A stretch of DNA of 64,000 nucleotides from Methylobacterium brachiatum (GCF_020523825.1 NZ_JAJALK010000013.1:98259-162258); one strand, 5' to 3'; shown: positions 42,992 to 52,227, counted from the stretch's first letter. Made by a program: numbers and translations. Notes: generated by a model from the sequence alone, not told the origin.

Positions 42992-43360
42992 CCACTATGT
43001 CACTGATATTGCTTGATTATCAGGAAATCCGCCGGTCTCGGAGCCCTACCGGACACGACAGACCCGTGGTCGAGGTCAGAGCCGACCCGACCAGAGGTGA
43101 GACTGAGCCGAGGTGAGGGCCAAGAGCTGATCGAGGCGAAGGTCATGAGGTCAGGAAACCCGATGGCCAAGTCTAGAGGTATAGCAAAGGCTAACTCTGA
43201 GGTCCGGAAGAGAAGAAGAGATAGGGAAGGGAGAAGAGAAGGGGCCCCCCCCTTCTAGTACCTGTGGAACCAAACCGGAAAAATCATAAATGGAAACAAC
43301 GACATGAGGCGCCGCGGACCGGACCCGTTTTCCGGCCGTTTTCGACGCCTCATCCGATCC

Positions 43361-44680
43361 TCAGTGGCCTCCGATCAGGGGGGCTTTGCCGGCCCGCTGG
43401 AGGTAGGCGTCATGCATCGCACCGCGCATCAGGGAGGCGTCAGACCCGGCCTTGGTGATCGACGAGTCGTGCATTGGCAGGGTGGCGACGCCCTTATCCA
43501 GGCACGCCATGGCCGCCGCCGTCATGATCATCGACTCCTCCCACTGGAGGCGGATGCCGGCCCCGGTGAACAGACTCTTGCCGATGGGGGCGTGCTTGGC
43601 CTTCAGCGCCTCGAATAAGGCCTTCGCGCCGGCCATATGCCCCTTGGCGATGGCGTCGACCTCGGCCTGGGTCATGCGGATCTGGGTGGTCTCGAATTGC
43701 GCCCCGGCCGCCTGGGTGGCGAGCCGGTAGCAGAACGCGAGCAGGCCCGACCGCTCGCCGCTGGCGTTGATCAGGATCTGGGTCGCGAGCTTCGCCTCGG
43801 TTCGGCCGAAGGTCGGGTGCGCGACCGCGTACAGATCCCCGTCGAAGTCGAGGCCGCTCAGGTGGTAGAGCAGCCGCGGATGGCACCCGGAGAAATCCGG
43901 TTCCTCCACGGGAGCGCCGTCGATCCTGAGCTGTGCCCGGCGGCCCTTCTGGCGATTAGACAACGTCTGATACGGCAGACCGTACAGTCTCCCGCCCGCG
44001 CGGGTGGTCATGTTGTAGACCGCGTGTGCCTGATCCCGGCGCGGATCGTAGACCCGGCCGTCGATCATCATCGGCGCGTTCTGAGTCCAGGCCACGTCCG
44101 GCGCGTCGAGCGAGACTACTATACCGCGCATGGCCTCGTTCAGCCGTTCGATATGGCGGCGCCTGCGCTCCAGCTCGCGCGTATCCGGGACCGGCATCAT
44201 CTGCCCGTCACTGCCGCGCATCACGATAGGGTCGCGCAAGCCGTACACCAGGGCGACTTCGACTCCGATCAGATCGACCAGCTTCTGAGTCGGCCAGAAC
44301 GTCGTCTGGATGCCCGAACCGCCTTCCATCGCCACGCCCTTCAGGACATGGATCCATCCGGCTGCGTGCAGGCTCTCCAGGGCGCCGCGAACGTGTTGAT
44401 AGGTGTAGCCCCGGCCGACAATCCCGCTGCGCCTCACGTACCACTCTTTGCGCAGGGAAACGCTGATACGCTGCTCGGTGCCGGCCACCGACATGGCTTC
44501 CGCCAGGATAGACGCGACGGCGTGGTCACGGTCGCCGTTGCCGGTCCAGGGCAGGTCCCGGTAATCGCGGAAGCATCCCGGCATTGCCCACCGGAACATC
44601 ATAGGGATATCGCGCTTCGCCTCCGGATCTTCCCAGAAGCCTTGCGCACCAATATAGCATGTGCTAAGTTTCTTAAGCAT
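43361..44680 (-). CDS. Replication-type protein with family-A-polymerase-like motifs
   Basis: 439 residues. A winged-helix-like N-terminal part (about 75-115: GYTYQHVRGALESLHAAGWI) precedes a C-terminal domain with PDFSGCHPRLLYHLSG (Asp262, like motif A D.S...R). It also has GRTEAKLATQILINAS (like the motif B helix) and LPMHDSSI (His404-Asp405, like motif C HDE). A further GRLYGLPYQTL..RQKGRRAQLRIDG precedes motif A, as in several unclassified phage and plasmid replication proteins. The order of motifs supports a polymerase fold, but this is inference. It heads the minus-strand operon 44680-41874. Confidence 0.55.
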   Translation of the reverse strand: MLKKLSTCYIGAQGFWEDPEAKRDIPMMFRWAMPGCFRDYRDLPWTGNGDRDHAVASILAEAMSVAGTEQRISVSLRKEWYVRRSGIVGRGYTYQHVRGALESLHAAGWIHVLKGVAMEGGSGIQTTFWPTQKLVDLIGVEVALVYGLRDPIVMRGSDGQMMPVPDTRELERRRRHIERLNEAMRGIVVSLDAPDVAWTQNAPMMIDGRVYDPRRDQAHAVYNMTTRAGGRLYGLPYQTLSNRQKGRRAQLRIDGAPVEEPDFSGCHPRLLYHLSGLDFDGDLYAVAHPTFGRTEAKLATQILINASGERSGLLAFCYRLATQAAGAQFETTQIRMTQAEVDAIAKGHMAGAKALFEALKAKHAPIGKSLFTGAGIRLQWEESMIMTAAAMACLDKGVATLPMHDSSITKAGSDASLMRGAMHDAYLQRAGKAPLIGGH

Positions 44681-44832
44681 ACAACGACTCAGCCCGGTCG
44701 TCCGTCAGCTCTGCTCAGTGAGACGGCGACCGGGTGCCCCTTTTGGGCGGCTGATGGCCACGGATTTTTCCGTTGACCTGATTTTACGGACGGCGTACCC
44801 TGATCGCAGTTAGGGGCATTGCGCCGGTTCGA

Positions 44833-44846
44833 TTCGATTAATCGAA
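44833..44846. promoter_or_regulatory. 14-bp perfect palindrome in the 44681-45052 gap
   Basis: TTCGATTAATCGAA is a perfect palindrome 153 bases upstream of the replication-type gene start. A TATAAT box also lies at about 44930 on the plus strand. The 372-base gap has no credible gene and is the probable control region between the replication operon and the tape-measure gene. Confidence 0.4.
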
Positions 44847-45052
44847 CGACAGGCCCTGTACCACTTATGTTCCGCCCTGTCCAACAAGACAGGCTTATCG
44901 TGTTGAGCGCGATCGATAGCTTGTGCCTATAATTTCATTGAGCTAGGCGTCAGGAACATCCCTATAGGGCACTGACCGTTCAGACATGACCTGAGCGTAT
45001 GGTGCTGCATCCAGATCACATTGCCATGTCCTGGATGCATGATAGTTATGCG

Positions 45053-48000
45053 TTAGGCGAAACCATCATAATCGTGGGTTCGCCGGTTCATGGAGTCTTG
45101 GAGCTTGCGCTGGACGGTGTTGGCAAGTTCCTCCGGGGACTGATTGTGCCCGGATATGCTGATCGGCGCATTGATCGTGTGACCCACTCGGCCGCCGCCG
45201 CCAGCACCAGCCGCACCACCTCCACCGACCCTTAGAGGGGTGGACTGTCCGAGACCGCCACTCCTCGGCGGCGCCACGTCAAGCTGACCGAGACCAGCCG
45301 GAGAACCTGAGCTGCCAACCCCGGCGCCGGCAGACTGGCCACCGATGGTCGGGGTCTTTGATCGTGCGGCGTCCTGGGCCAGCGCCTTTGACTGCGCAAT
45401 GGACTCCTGGGCGCGGCGGACCATCAAACGATCGGCGTCCACCCACGTCTTGGCCACGTTGTCGGACTGGTTGCCCGCGATGCGCTCCAACTGGAGCTTC
45501 CCGGTGCGGGGATCGACGCGGGTCTGACCGGTCGACATGCCGACGTGGCCACCGGTTTGGTTGTAGCCCTTCCCGTGCGTGTCGAGCAGAACGTCGCCTT
45601 TCGCTACGTCCTTAGGGTCAACACCAATTCCCCACTTCTGGTAGGAGTTGGCGACCGGGCTGCCGGTGCCCCTGATCCCGACAGAGGCCAGGGAGGCGTT
45701 GACCATGCGGGCGCACCACGCGTTCACGCTTCCCGCCACGTCGTGGCCGACGAACTTCGACAGAGTGCCCCGGTCCCGGTATTCGTTCTGGCCGAGGAAC
45801 CGAGACATCGTATCGACGGCGCCGGCCGCAGAACCGGGCGTCGCCGATCCAGCAACGTTGCCGCCACCACCACCACCACCGCCGCGTACCGTGCCGACCT
45901 TCCAGCCCTCGTGTTGCTGCATAGCGTCGAGGAGTCGACCGCGTTGCTCCGGGGAGTATTCCGACATTCTCTTGCCGGGATCGCCGCCCATGGCTTTTAG
46001 ATAAGCTGGAACATTATTTTCGGAGGCGGGCGCCCAACGACGTATTGCGCCGCTAAGGGTAAGATCTTTGTAGCCCTTGGACTCGAACAAGAGCTTTTCT
46101 TGAGCTTTACGTCCGGCCTCGTATGATGGGAACTTGGCGAAGCGACCGTCTGAGCCGATAGCGCCCATAGACTTAGCGAATGGTCCGAACTCAATATTGC
46201 CAGGGTTGTTGTTTCTCCAAGATCTACTTCCCCCGCTTTTCTGGTCGGGAGATGCGGTGTCCGATCCGCCGGCACCCTGTGCGTTCGTGGGAGCACCGCC
46301 ACCGCCGATGATCCCGTTACGGCGCATCCCGGTATCGGCAAGTGGTCCGCCCGATGATCCGCCACCGCCGACGTTGCCGACCGTTCCCGACATGACAGAC
46401 GATGATGCCTGTCGTGCGGAATCATTGATGGAACTGGTGATCGCGCTGGCAGGGGATTTCTTGGCGCTGTCGGCCAGAGCTTGCGACTTATCGTTTCGCA
46501 GGGCCTCCCTCTGTACCTTGAGGGAGTCCTCCAGGATCTGAGTCTGCTTCTCCTGCTCCGATTTCAGCTTTTCGGCCGGGGCCTGTTCTGCGGGCTTGGC
46601 CCTGGTCGGGGGATCGACCCATCCGGTGGTGCCCTCCGTTGGCTTGGGCGTGTCACCATCCAACCACCGCTGGAGCGGCGCGGGGATCACCTCGTTCAGC
46701 AGCGCCTTGCCGCCGGCCTTCAGCCCTTCCAGAGAGAATGCCGATTTCAGGCCGTCCCAGAGCGCCTGGACCATAGGTCGAACGGCGTCCAAGATTAGCG
46801 TCGAGATCGGACCGCGCATCGAGCCGATGGCCCCGGCCAGCCCGAGGATGAACCCGCCACTCATCAGCTTTGCGACGCCGGCCAGGGCGCCAGCAACAGC
46901 ACCGCCCCCTGCACCAGCGGCAGCCGCACCTATTCCCAACACACCGGCAGCCGCACGGGCGATGCCGACGATACCGAGGACAAGGCTTGCTACGCCGCCG
47001 ATGACGCCCATGACCGGGGCGAGCGCGACGCAGGCCACCCCGAGAGACAGGAACTGCCCTGCCAACCGACCGACCGTTTCAGCGCTGGCACCAGACCCTG
47101 TAAAGACGGTGGCGACTGACGATACTGCGCCGGCGATCTGGCGGATGCCGGATGCGAAGCCCTTGCTGAATTCGCCGATCCGCCTGCCGAGGCCCCCTAT
47201 GTTGGAAGGGAAAATGGCCTCCAGGGCTTGCTTCCAATTTTCAAAGCCGAGCCCTTGTCTTAGGCCGTCCAGAGCGTCACGAACGTATTGCGAGACTTGG
47301 TCATAGTTGAACTTTGAGTGCAGATCGCGGAAAAACCCATTGATCTCACGAAGAACGCCATCAAACCCTTTGCCAAAACTTTCACAGAACAGTGAAAAGA
47401 TAGTTTGATACTGCTGCCAGAGCATCTTCCAGCTCTTCATCTTCTCGGCGCTGGCCTCATTGATGAAGTTTGCGTTTTTCGGATCGTGGATTTCACGGTC
47501 GGTATTAATCTGGCCGTCGATACCCTGGACGATTTGCAAATCTTCGTCGGACCATTGCCCGCCGCTCAAGGCATCTGCGACTTGCTGACGAAGTTGTGGG
47601 GCCATACCCTGAAGGCCCTTCATGATTTGATAGTATACAGCCTTGCCGTTCTCCCCTGCGAATTGGGCTGCCATATTCTTGGCAGAACCAAAACCTAGGT
47701 TCTTGGCTGCGAAATTCAGTTCCTTCCGCTTCTTCGGATCAACAAATTTGTTGCCACCCTGGAGGATTGAGCTGGCAAGCGCTGTGATCGAGGTTCCGGC
47801 CTTGCCCGGTTGCACGCCAACGCTCTGCCCTCCGGAGACCATCGCCACCAAGTCCTCAGGGGTAAAGCCCTTAGACATTGAAAGTAGGCCCTGAGATCTA
47901 TTCAGGCCTTCGACAATTTCGTCACTCTGTGTCGGATCTTCTCGCGCACCGACGCCAATGGCGTTCAGTATTGAAAACATGCGGTCTGGCGTCGCCTTGC

Positions 48001-48964
48001 TGCCGAGATTGCGCGCTAGCGTGCCGGTGAGCTTGGTGGTCTTACTGGTATCCAGCTCTAGCGCAGATCCTGCCTTCAGGATGTTGCGGGTCTGCGCTAT
48101 CGGGTCGATCAACCCGGCCTTGGATGACTCGCTGTAGGCGCGCAGGGTATCCGCGACGGTGTTGCCGGTGCCGATGGCGAGCTGATCGAGACCGGCAGGC
48201 CCACGGCGAAGCTTGCGAATGTCGGCGTCGGTGATTTTTCGGCGACCGCCTTTGCCATCGTCCGTGTCGCTGAAGATCTTGAGGTTCGTTTCCTGTTCGT
48301 CGATATCGGCTCGGGTGCTCACGCCCCGCTCGACGGCACGCTCCAGGCCGTAACCGGCGACGGCGCCTGTGGCGGCGGCGGTTCCTGCGATGCGGCCGGC
48401 GCCCGATCGGATCTGACCAGCACCAGCACGGGCCTGTGACGCCGCGTGGGTCCGAGCACGTTCTAGAGCCTTGGCATCCGAGATCGCCTTGCGGGTTTCC
48501 CGATCCCTCATCTTGGCGGTGGCCGAGATCTCACGCCTTGTTTCGGCTTCGGCCGCCGCTTCCGCCTGGGCGCGCTGGCGAGACATGCGGGCGCTGAAGG
48601 CGAGCTGATCCCGTAGGACGCGTTGTGTTTCCTTCGAGTCGTCCCGAACCTGTCGTGCCGCGTCGGTGTCCTGTGCCTTGCGCTGGGCCGCCATTCGCTT
48701 TTCAAAAGCAAAGCGCTTGCGCAGGTTGGTATACACGTCGCCTTCGATGCCGATCGCTTCTCGTCCGGCCTGGACGGCATCGGCGCCGATCTTGCCGCGC
48801 ATCCGGCCGATTGTCGCCATGGGGTTGCCGAACGCCTTGAGATCCCGACCCAACTGGGAAAGCTCCCGGTCCATCAGCTCGAACTCACGGCGCAAGGCAC
48901 GGGCTTCCTCCAGCTCGTTGACCTCTACGTCGAGGTTAACTTTGATATCGACTTTATCGGACAT
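45053..48964 (-). CDS. Phage tail tape-measure protein with a C-terminal peptidase domain
   Basis: 1303 residues from the ATG MSDKVDIKVNLDVEV (48964). The N-terminal part is a long coiled coil rich in Ala/Arg/Lys (about 20-160). A Gly/Ala hydrophobic region (about 620-760) includes the repeated IGGVASLVLGIVGIARAAAGV, typical of tape-measure proteins that span the membrane on injection. Around 925-1030 is the phage motif RNNNPGNIEFGPF. The end has a Cys1084/His1140 NlpC/P60-type domain (SVNAWCARMVNASLASVGI, KGDVLLD, GGHVGMSTGQ). Peptidoglycan cleavage during infection is expected. No other tail or head gene accompanies it. Confidence 0.85.
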   Translation of the reverse strand: MSDKVDIKVNLDVEVNELEEARALRREFELMDRELSQLGRDLKAFGNPMATIGRMRGKIGADAVQAGREAIGIEGDVYTNLRKRFAFEKRMAAQRKAQDTDAARQVRDDSKETQRVLRDQLAFSARMSRQRAQAEAAAEAETRREISATAKMRDRETRKAISDAKALERARTHAASQARAGAGQIRSGAGRIAGTAAATGAVAGYGLERAVERGVSTRADIDEQETNLKIFSDTDDGKGGRRKITDADIRKLRRGPAGLDQLAIGTGNTVADTLRAYSESSKAGLIDPIAQTRNILKAGSALELDTSKTTKLTGTLARNLGSKATPDRMFSILNAIGVGAREDPTQSDEIVEGLNRSQGLLSMSKGFTPEDLVAMVSGGQSVGVQPGKAGTSITALASSILQGGNKFVDPKKRKELNFAAKNLGFGSAKNMAAQFAGENGKAVYYQIMKGLQGMAPQLRQQVADALSGGQWSDEDLQIVQGIDGQINTDREIHDPKNANFINEASAEKMKSWKMLWQQYQTIFSLFCESFGKGFDGVLREINGFFRDLHSKFNYDQVSQYVRDALDGLRQGLGFENWKQALEAIFPSNIGGLGRRIGEFSKGFASGIRQIAGAVSSVATVFTGSGASAETVGRLAGQFLSLGVACVALAPVMGVIGGVASLVLGIVGIARAAAGVLGIGAAAAGAGGGAVAGALAGVAKLMSGGFILGLAGAIGSMRGPISTLILDAVRPMVQALWDGLKSAFSLEGLKAGGKALLNEVIPAPLQRWLDGDTPKPTEGTTGWVDPPTRAKPAEQAPAEKLKSEQEKQTQILEDSLKVQREALRNDKSQALADSAKKSPASAITSSINDSARQASSSVMSGTVGNVGGGGSSGGPLADTGMRRNGIIGGGGAPTNAQGAGGSDTASPDQKSGGSRSWRNNNPGNIEFGPFAKSMGAIGSDGRFAKFPSYEAGRKAQEKLLFESKGYKDLTLSGAIRRWAPASENNVPAYLKAMGGDPGKRMSEYSPEQRGRLLDAMQQHEGWKVGTVRGGGGGGGGNVAGSATPGSAAGAVDTMSRFLGQNEYRDRGTLSKFVGHDVAGSVNAWCARMVNASLASVGIRGTGSPVANSYQKWGIGVDPKDVAKGDVLLDTHGKGYNQTGGHVGMSTGQTRVDPRTGKLQLERIAGNQSDNVAKTWVDADRLMVRRAQESIAQSKALAQDAARSKTPTIGGQSAGAGVGSSGSPAGLGQLDVAPPRSGGLGQSTPLRVGGGGAAGAGGGGRVGHTINAPISISGHNQSPEELANTVQRKLQDSMNRRTHDYDGFA

Positions 48965-49060
48965 GTCTTCATCTGTGGTTTGGGCACACGGCTGCATTCG
49001 CGCTCAGTATCGGCGCGGCATGCGGTGCGGATTGTTTCGGGATTGGTGGGCTAGGTCCGG

Positions 49061-49172
49061 TAAATCCGAACGAAAAACTTGATACACCAGAGATCGATTT
49101 GGAAACCGACCTAAATGTTTTTCCGTTGTGCGCTCATGAGAAGTAAATCGGAGCGAAAATTGATATACAGCA
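49061..49172. repeat. Direct repeats upstream of the tape-measure gene
   Basis: TAAATCCGAACGAAAAACTT at 49061-49080, continuing GATACACCAG, and TAAATCGGAGCGAAAATTGA at 49144-49163, continuing TATACAGCA, are about 75% identical and in the same orientation. They lie 97-208 bases upstream of the tape-measure ATG on the opposite strand. They may be regulator binding sites. The rest of the 513-base gap 48965-49477 has a G-run and no gene. Confidence 0.4.
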
Positions 49173-49477
49173 TATTGGTGTCAGCTACCCCGGGTGGGGG
49201 GTCTAATAAAAAAGAGGGGGGGTGGTCGATTATTCTGGCACGTTGATTGCCGTCGCGCTGAGCCTGTGCTGACCGTGGCCGTGGTCGAACACCGCACGAA
49301 CACCCATGATCTTGGGGTTGCTTGCCGAATTGATCAGCCCGACCATGCGTTAGGTTATTGGTCCCAACTAGGATCCATGTCTCGTCCGCTGAGGTATGGC
49401 ACAACGTACGAGGCTCGCCTTGAGGCGATTCTATAACTGCTTTATAGTGTAAGAAGAAAGTATTATGGAGAAATAAT

Positions 49478-49999
49478 ATGCCAGATGATGGGTTGTCTCA
49501 GCAGATAATCGGCACATGCGATCAAGAGATTGAAAATTTTTCGAATGACTGCTCTGGATTTCTTAAGTCAGTTGCAGGTAAATTCGGAGTTCTGGTAGTT
49601 GGAAATGCTAATTCAATATACAGAAATATTATCTCGGATGCTAGCGAGCCATGGCGCGTTATTCAGTCGGGACGAGATGCTGCTTACGCCGCAGAACACG
49701 GCGAGTTTGTCATTGCAGGTCTTGAAGCATCAGGAAATGGACATGTCGCAGTGATAGTTAAGGGACCTCTAGCGCATGGCAGGTACCCTTATGGCTACTG
49801 GGGTCAGTACCACGGGTTGAAAGCTGCAGATGGCGGCCCGGTTAACGTTGGCTTCACTAGGGGGCATGGTGGGATAAATTATGCGTGGGGGCCGAGAACT
49901 AGGGATCAGGTGAGGTACGCAGCTATAAAGCCTTCCAAGTTACTGACCTCGTCCAATGCACCGAGCGACGCTAGTAGCCGTGGACGCATCCAATGGTGA
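49478..49999 (+). CDS. Putative NlpC/P60- or amidase-like cysteine peptidase
   Basis: 173 residues, start MPDDGLSQQIIGTCDQEIEN, with GGAG 8 bases upstream. Cys25 (NDCSGFLKSVAGKF) and His89 (GNGHVAVIVKGP) have the order and spacing of a Cys/His peptidoglycan amidase, followed by YPYGYWGQ, a motif seen in such domains. There is no signal peptide. GC is about 48%, lower than neighbours. It could be an endolysin or an injected effector. The family call is from motifs only. No immunity gene is evident next to it. Confidence 0.55.
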   Translation: MPDDGLSQQIIGTCDQEIENFSNDCSGFLKSVAGKFGVLVVGNANSIYRNIISDASEPWRVIQSGRDAAYAAEHGEFVIAGLEASGNGHVAVIVKGPLAHGRYPYGYWGQYHGLKAADGGPVNVGFTRGHGGINYAWGPRTRDQVRYAAIKPSKLLTSSNAPSDASSRGRIQW

Positions 50000-50115
50000 A
50001 GATGACGTGGGCTTGGGGGTCCTTTTCGATATTTCGGCCGTCCATTAGGGCATGCCTGTGCGGACTCGGTGGGAGTGTACGGATTTCCTGTCCGTTAGGG
50101 TTGCATGTGGTCAAC

Positions 50116-50135
50116 GTACATGCATATGTGCGTAC
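50116..50135. promoter_or_regulatory. Imperfect palindrome before the serine recombinase
   Basis: GTACATGCATATGTGCGTAC has 14 of 20 symmetric positions with an AT-rich centre, 27 bases before the recombinase ATG. Such a sequence could be a recombination (res/crossover) site or an autoregulatory operator. Confidence 0.35.
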
Positions 50136-50161
50136 ACCATCTCAACGGACGGATCGAGCCC

Positions 50162-50794
50162 ATGTCCACCATCCTGTACGCCCGAGTGTCCACCGCTGAG
50201 CAGACCCTGGCGCACCAGCAGACCCAAGCCGAGGCCGCTGGGTTCGTGTTCGATGCTGTCGTGGCCGACCATGGCGAGAGCGGTCGCAAGCCTCTGCGCG
50301 AACGTCCCGAGGGGCGCCGGCTGTACGACATGCTGCGCACCGGTGACGTTCTGGTCGTGCGTTGGATCAACCGTCTCGGGCGGTCCTATGAGGACGTGAC
50401 CGGCGTCATGCGGGAGTTGATGCAGCGCGGGGTGATCGTGCGGACCATCATCAGCAACATGACCTTCGACGGCGCCACCAGAGACCCGATGCAGCGGGCG
50501 ATCCGGGATGCGCTGATCGCCTTCATGGCGGCGGCCGGTGAAGCTGAGCTGGAGGCGACTAGGGAAGCCCAGCGAGCCGGGATCGACCATGCCAGAGCGA
50601 AGGCTGAGCAGACCGCCTACCGCGGCCGCAAGCCCAGCTACACGCGCGACCAGCTCACGGTGATCTCTGGCATGCTCGGCCAGGGTGCCGGTGTGGCTGC
50701 CGTGGCGAGAGAGACGGGATTGACCCGGCAGACAATCTACCGCGTGCAGGCCGATCCGGTCGAAGCGGAAGCCGCGTTGGCCCGGTGGGCTTGA
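50162..50794 (+). CDS. Serine recombinase (resolvase/invertase family)
   Basis: 210 residues starting MSTILYARVSTAEQTLAHQQ. The catalytic Ser10 lies in YARVSTAEQ. Conserved residues ESGRKPLRERPEGRRLYDML and RWINRLGRSYEDV (Arg and Asp of the active site) are present, as is the E-helix GEAELEATREAQRAGIDHAR. The C-terminal HTH is GVAAVARETGLTRQTIYRVQAD. It may resolve element dimers or invert DNA. It is on the plus strand, opposite to the other regulators. GC is host-like. Confidence 0.92.
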   Translation: MSTILYARVSTAEQTLAHQQTQAEAAGFVFDAVVADHGESGRKPLRERPEGRRLYDMLRTGDVLVVRWINRLGRSYEDVTGVMRELMQRGVIVRTIISNMTFDGATRDPMQRAIRDALIAFMAAAGEAELEATREAQRAGIDHARAKAEQTAYRGRKPSYTRDQLTVISGMLGQGAGVAAVARETGLTRQTIYRVQADPVEAEAALARWA

Positions 50795-50872
50795 TCGAGG
50801 TCTGATCTAGGTCCACGTGAGGTAGAGAGGGGCACCGGCCAGCAACCCCTCATAGGAACCCAGCCGGCGCCA

Positions 50873-50904
50873 AGCCTCGTATCCAACCGGATGCGGGGCT
50901 TTTG
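50873..50904 (+). terminator. Rho-independent terminator of the recombinase gene
   Basis: AGCCTCGTATCC pairs with GGATGCGGGGCT (12-bp stem, two G-U pairs) around an AACC loop and is followed by TTTTGCTT. It lies 78 bases after the recombinase stop. A 15-base symmetric sequence, TCAAATTCGATTTGA, follows at 50920-50934. Confidence 0.8.
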
Positions 50905-51230
50905 CTTGTCCGGACGGCCTCAAATTCGATTTGAAGCAATCCGAAAATAATTAAATTCCCTTTTTGTCGATCGGAGGTCTCGATACGGCAGGATTTCCAC
51001 GCTTCCGGATCGTCTGCACGCCGATCGAGCGACAGGACGTTACCCTACCAACTGGTAGATCGTTGGGGCGTCCAAGCTGTGGGCCGCCATGCTCCTATGA
51101 TCCTCCCGGTGACCGGCACCCCGCATATCGGCGAGGCGCTGATCATCGACTCCCATCTCGTTGGTCGGGTTGGAGCGTGTGTTCACCCTTCCAGTGAATG
51201 AGGCATGGGAGGATCGGCGGCCCTGGCATC

Positions 51231-51311
51231 CTACGGGGGGAAGTGCAGTCCCACGATGAGGCCGAGCATGATGGTCTCGGGCAGGTACGCCAGCGTGGAG
51301 AAGATCGTCAC
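51231..51311 (-). CDS. Possible 26-residue membrane peptide
   Basis: The frame starts at GTG (51311), overlapping just past the previous stop on the minus strand, and reads VTIFSTLAYLPETIMLGLIV, then GLHFPP. It is a single hydrophobic helix without charged residues. Translational coupling to the 51314 gene is plausible. It might be holin-like, but length and lack of homology make it doubtful. The rest of 50935-51230 shows no gene. Confidence 0.25.
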   Translation of the reverse strand: MTIFSTLAYLPETIMLGLIVGLHFPP

Positions 51312-51313
51312 GC

Positions 51314-51793
51314 TCAGTCGTCCAGCCCGTCCACTACGCCGTCATCGCCAGCGGCGAAGATCTCGGCTGCCGAGGGCCGGCGGCGGAGCTTCTGCGCGAT
51401 GATCGGCACGTCCTTGGGGGTGATCGCCGCACGCGTGTCGGTGACGGGATCGACGGTCGGGGCGGCGTGGGTCACGATGGCAGCCCGGAGCGTCTGAAGC
51501 ACGTCCTGGTCAACGGGCGAGCCGGCCGGCAGCTTCGCCAATGCGCGGATGACGCGTTCGGCGAGATCGAGGGTCACGAGACCATCCCGGCATACGGGGC
51601 ACTCGCATCGAGCGGCGACCAGAGCAGCTTCCCGTGCAGCGACGGCGACACGTTCGGCGGCGGCCTTCTCTGCGGCGGCGGCGTTGCGGATGGCGCGGAC
51701 GGTGGCACGCTCTTCAGCATGATAATCGGTGCGGTCGGCCTTGTTGCGGCGCTCCTTCCAACCGCTGGTCATTGTGGGTGAAGCTTGAGTCAT
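51314..51793 (-). CDS. Hypothetical protein with a CxxC motif
   Basis: 159 residues starting MTQASPTMTSGWKERRNKADRTDYHAEERATVRAIRNAA. There is a long Ala/Glu/Arg-rich helix (about 27-60), then ARCECPVCRDGLVTLD with three cysteines that could bind zinc, and an acidic C-terminus (AEIFAAGDDGVVDGLDD). Its ATG overlaps the stop of the gene upstream by 4 bases. It belongs to the minus-strand operon that begins near 52585. No family is recognised. Confidence 0.5.
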   Translation of the reverse strand: MTQASPTMTSGWKERRNKADRTDYHAEERATVRAIRNAAAAEKAAAERVAVAAREAALVAARCECPVCRDGLVTLDLAERVIRALAKLPAGSPVDQDVLQTLRAAIVTHAAPTVDPVTDTRAAITPKDVPIIAQKLRRRPSAAEIFAAGDDGVVDGLDD

Positions 51794-52227
51794 CGAATGT
51801 TGTCCAGTCTAATTCCAGCTTCCAGGGCGTATTCCCGGGCCAGTTCAGGGTTGTCGCGATACAGCTGCATGGCAGCCGTCACGTTCTTGTGCGGCCCCAT
51901 GAACGGGTTGTGCTTCGGGGTCGTGCGGTTCTCTGTCTTGGCGGTCTCGGCGCCGGAGCGTTCGATTTCATCCACCAGTTCGTTGACGGACATGTACGCG
52001 CCGTCTGCCCGACCGATGCGGTAAACACCGTCCTGATCGACAGCGACGAGGGTCCCGTTCTCGTTGAAGGCGACCTGCTTCTCGACTAGGGCCGATACGG
52101 CATCCGGGCTCTTGAACTTGCGGCCGGCGATGGCGGCGGTGATCGCCTGGGCGCGTCGAGTGGCGGCCAGTTCAGCCTTGGCTTCGGCCAGCTCCCGCTT
52201 CAGCGCGGCAATGTCTGGGTTCGTCAC
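51790..52227 (-). CDS. Hypothetical protein with phage-like features
   Basis: 145 residues: MTNPDIAALKRELAEAKAELAATRRAQAI is a coiled-coil start. A middle part follows (AFNENGTLVAVDQDGVYRIGRADGAYMSVNELVDEI). The C-terminal segment KHNPFMGPHKNVTAAMQLYRDNPELAREYALEAG is reminiscent of phage capsid or scaffolding-type accessory proteins, but not diagnostic. It is coupled to both neighbours by 4-base overlaps. Confidence 0.5.
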   Translation of the reverse strand: MTNPDIAALKRELAEAKAELAATRRAQAITAAIAGRKFKSPDAVSALVEKQVAFNENGTLVAVDQDGVYRIGRADGAYMSVNELVDEIERSGAETAKTENRTTPKHNPFMGPHKNVTAAMQLYRDNPELAREYALEAGIRLDNIR

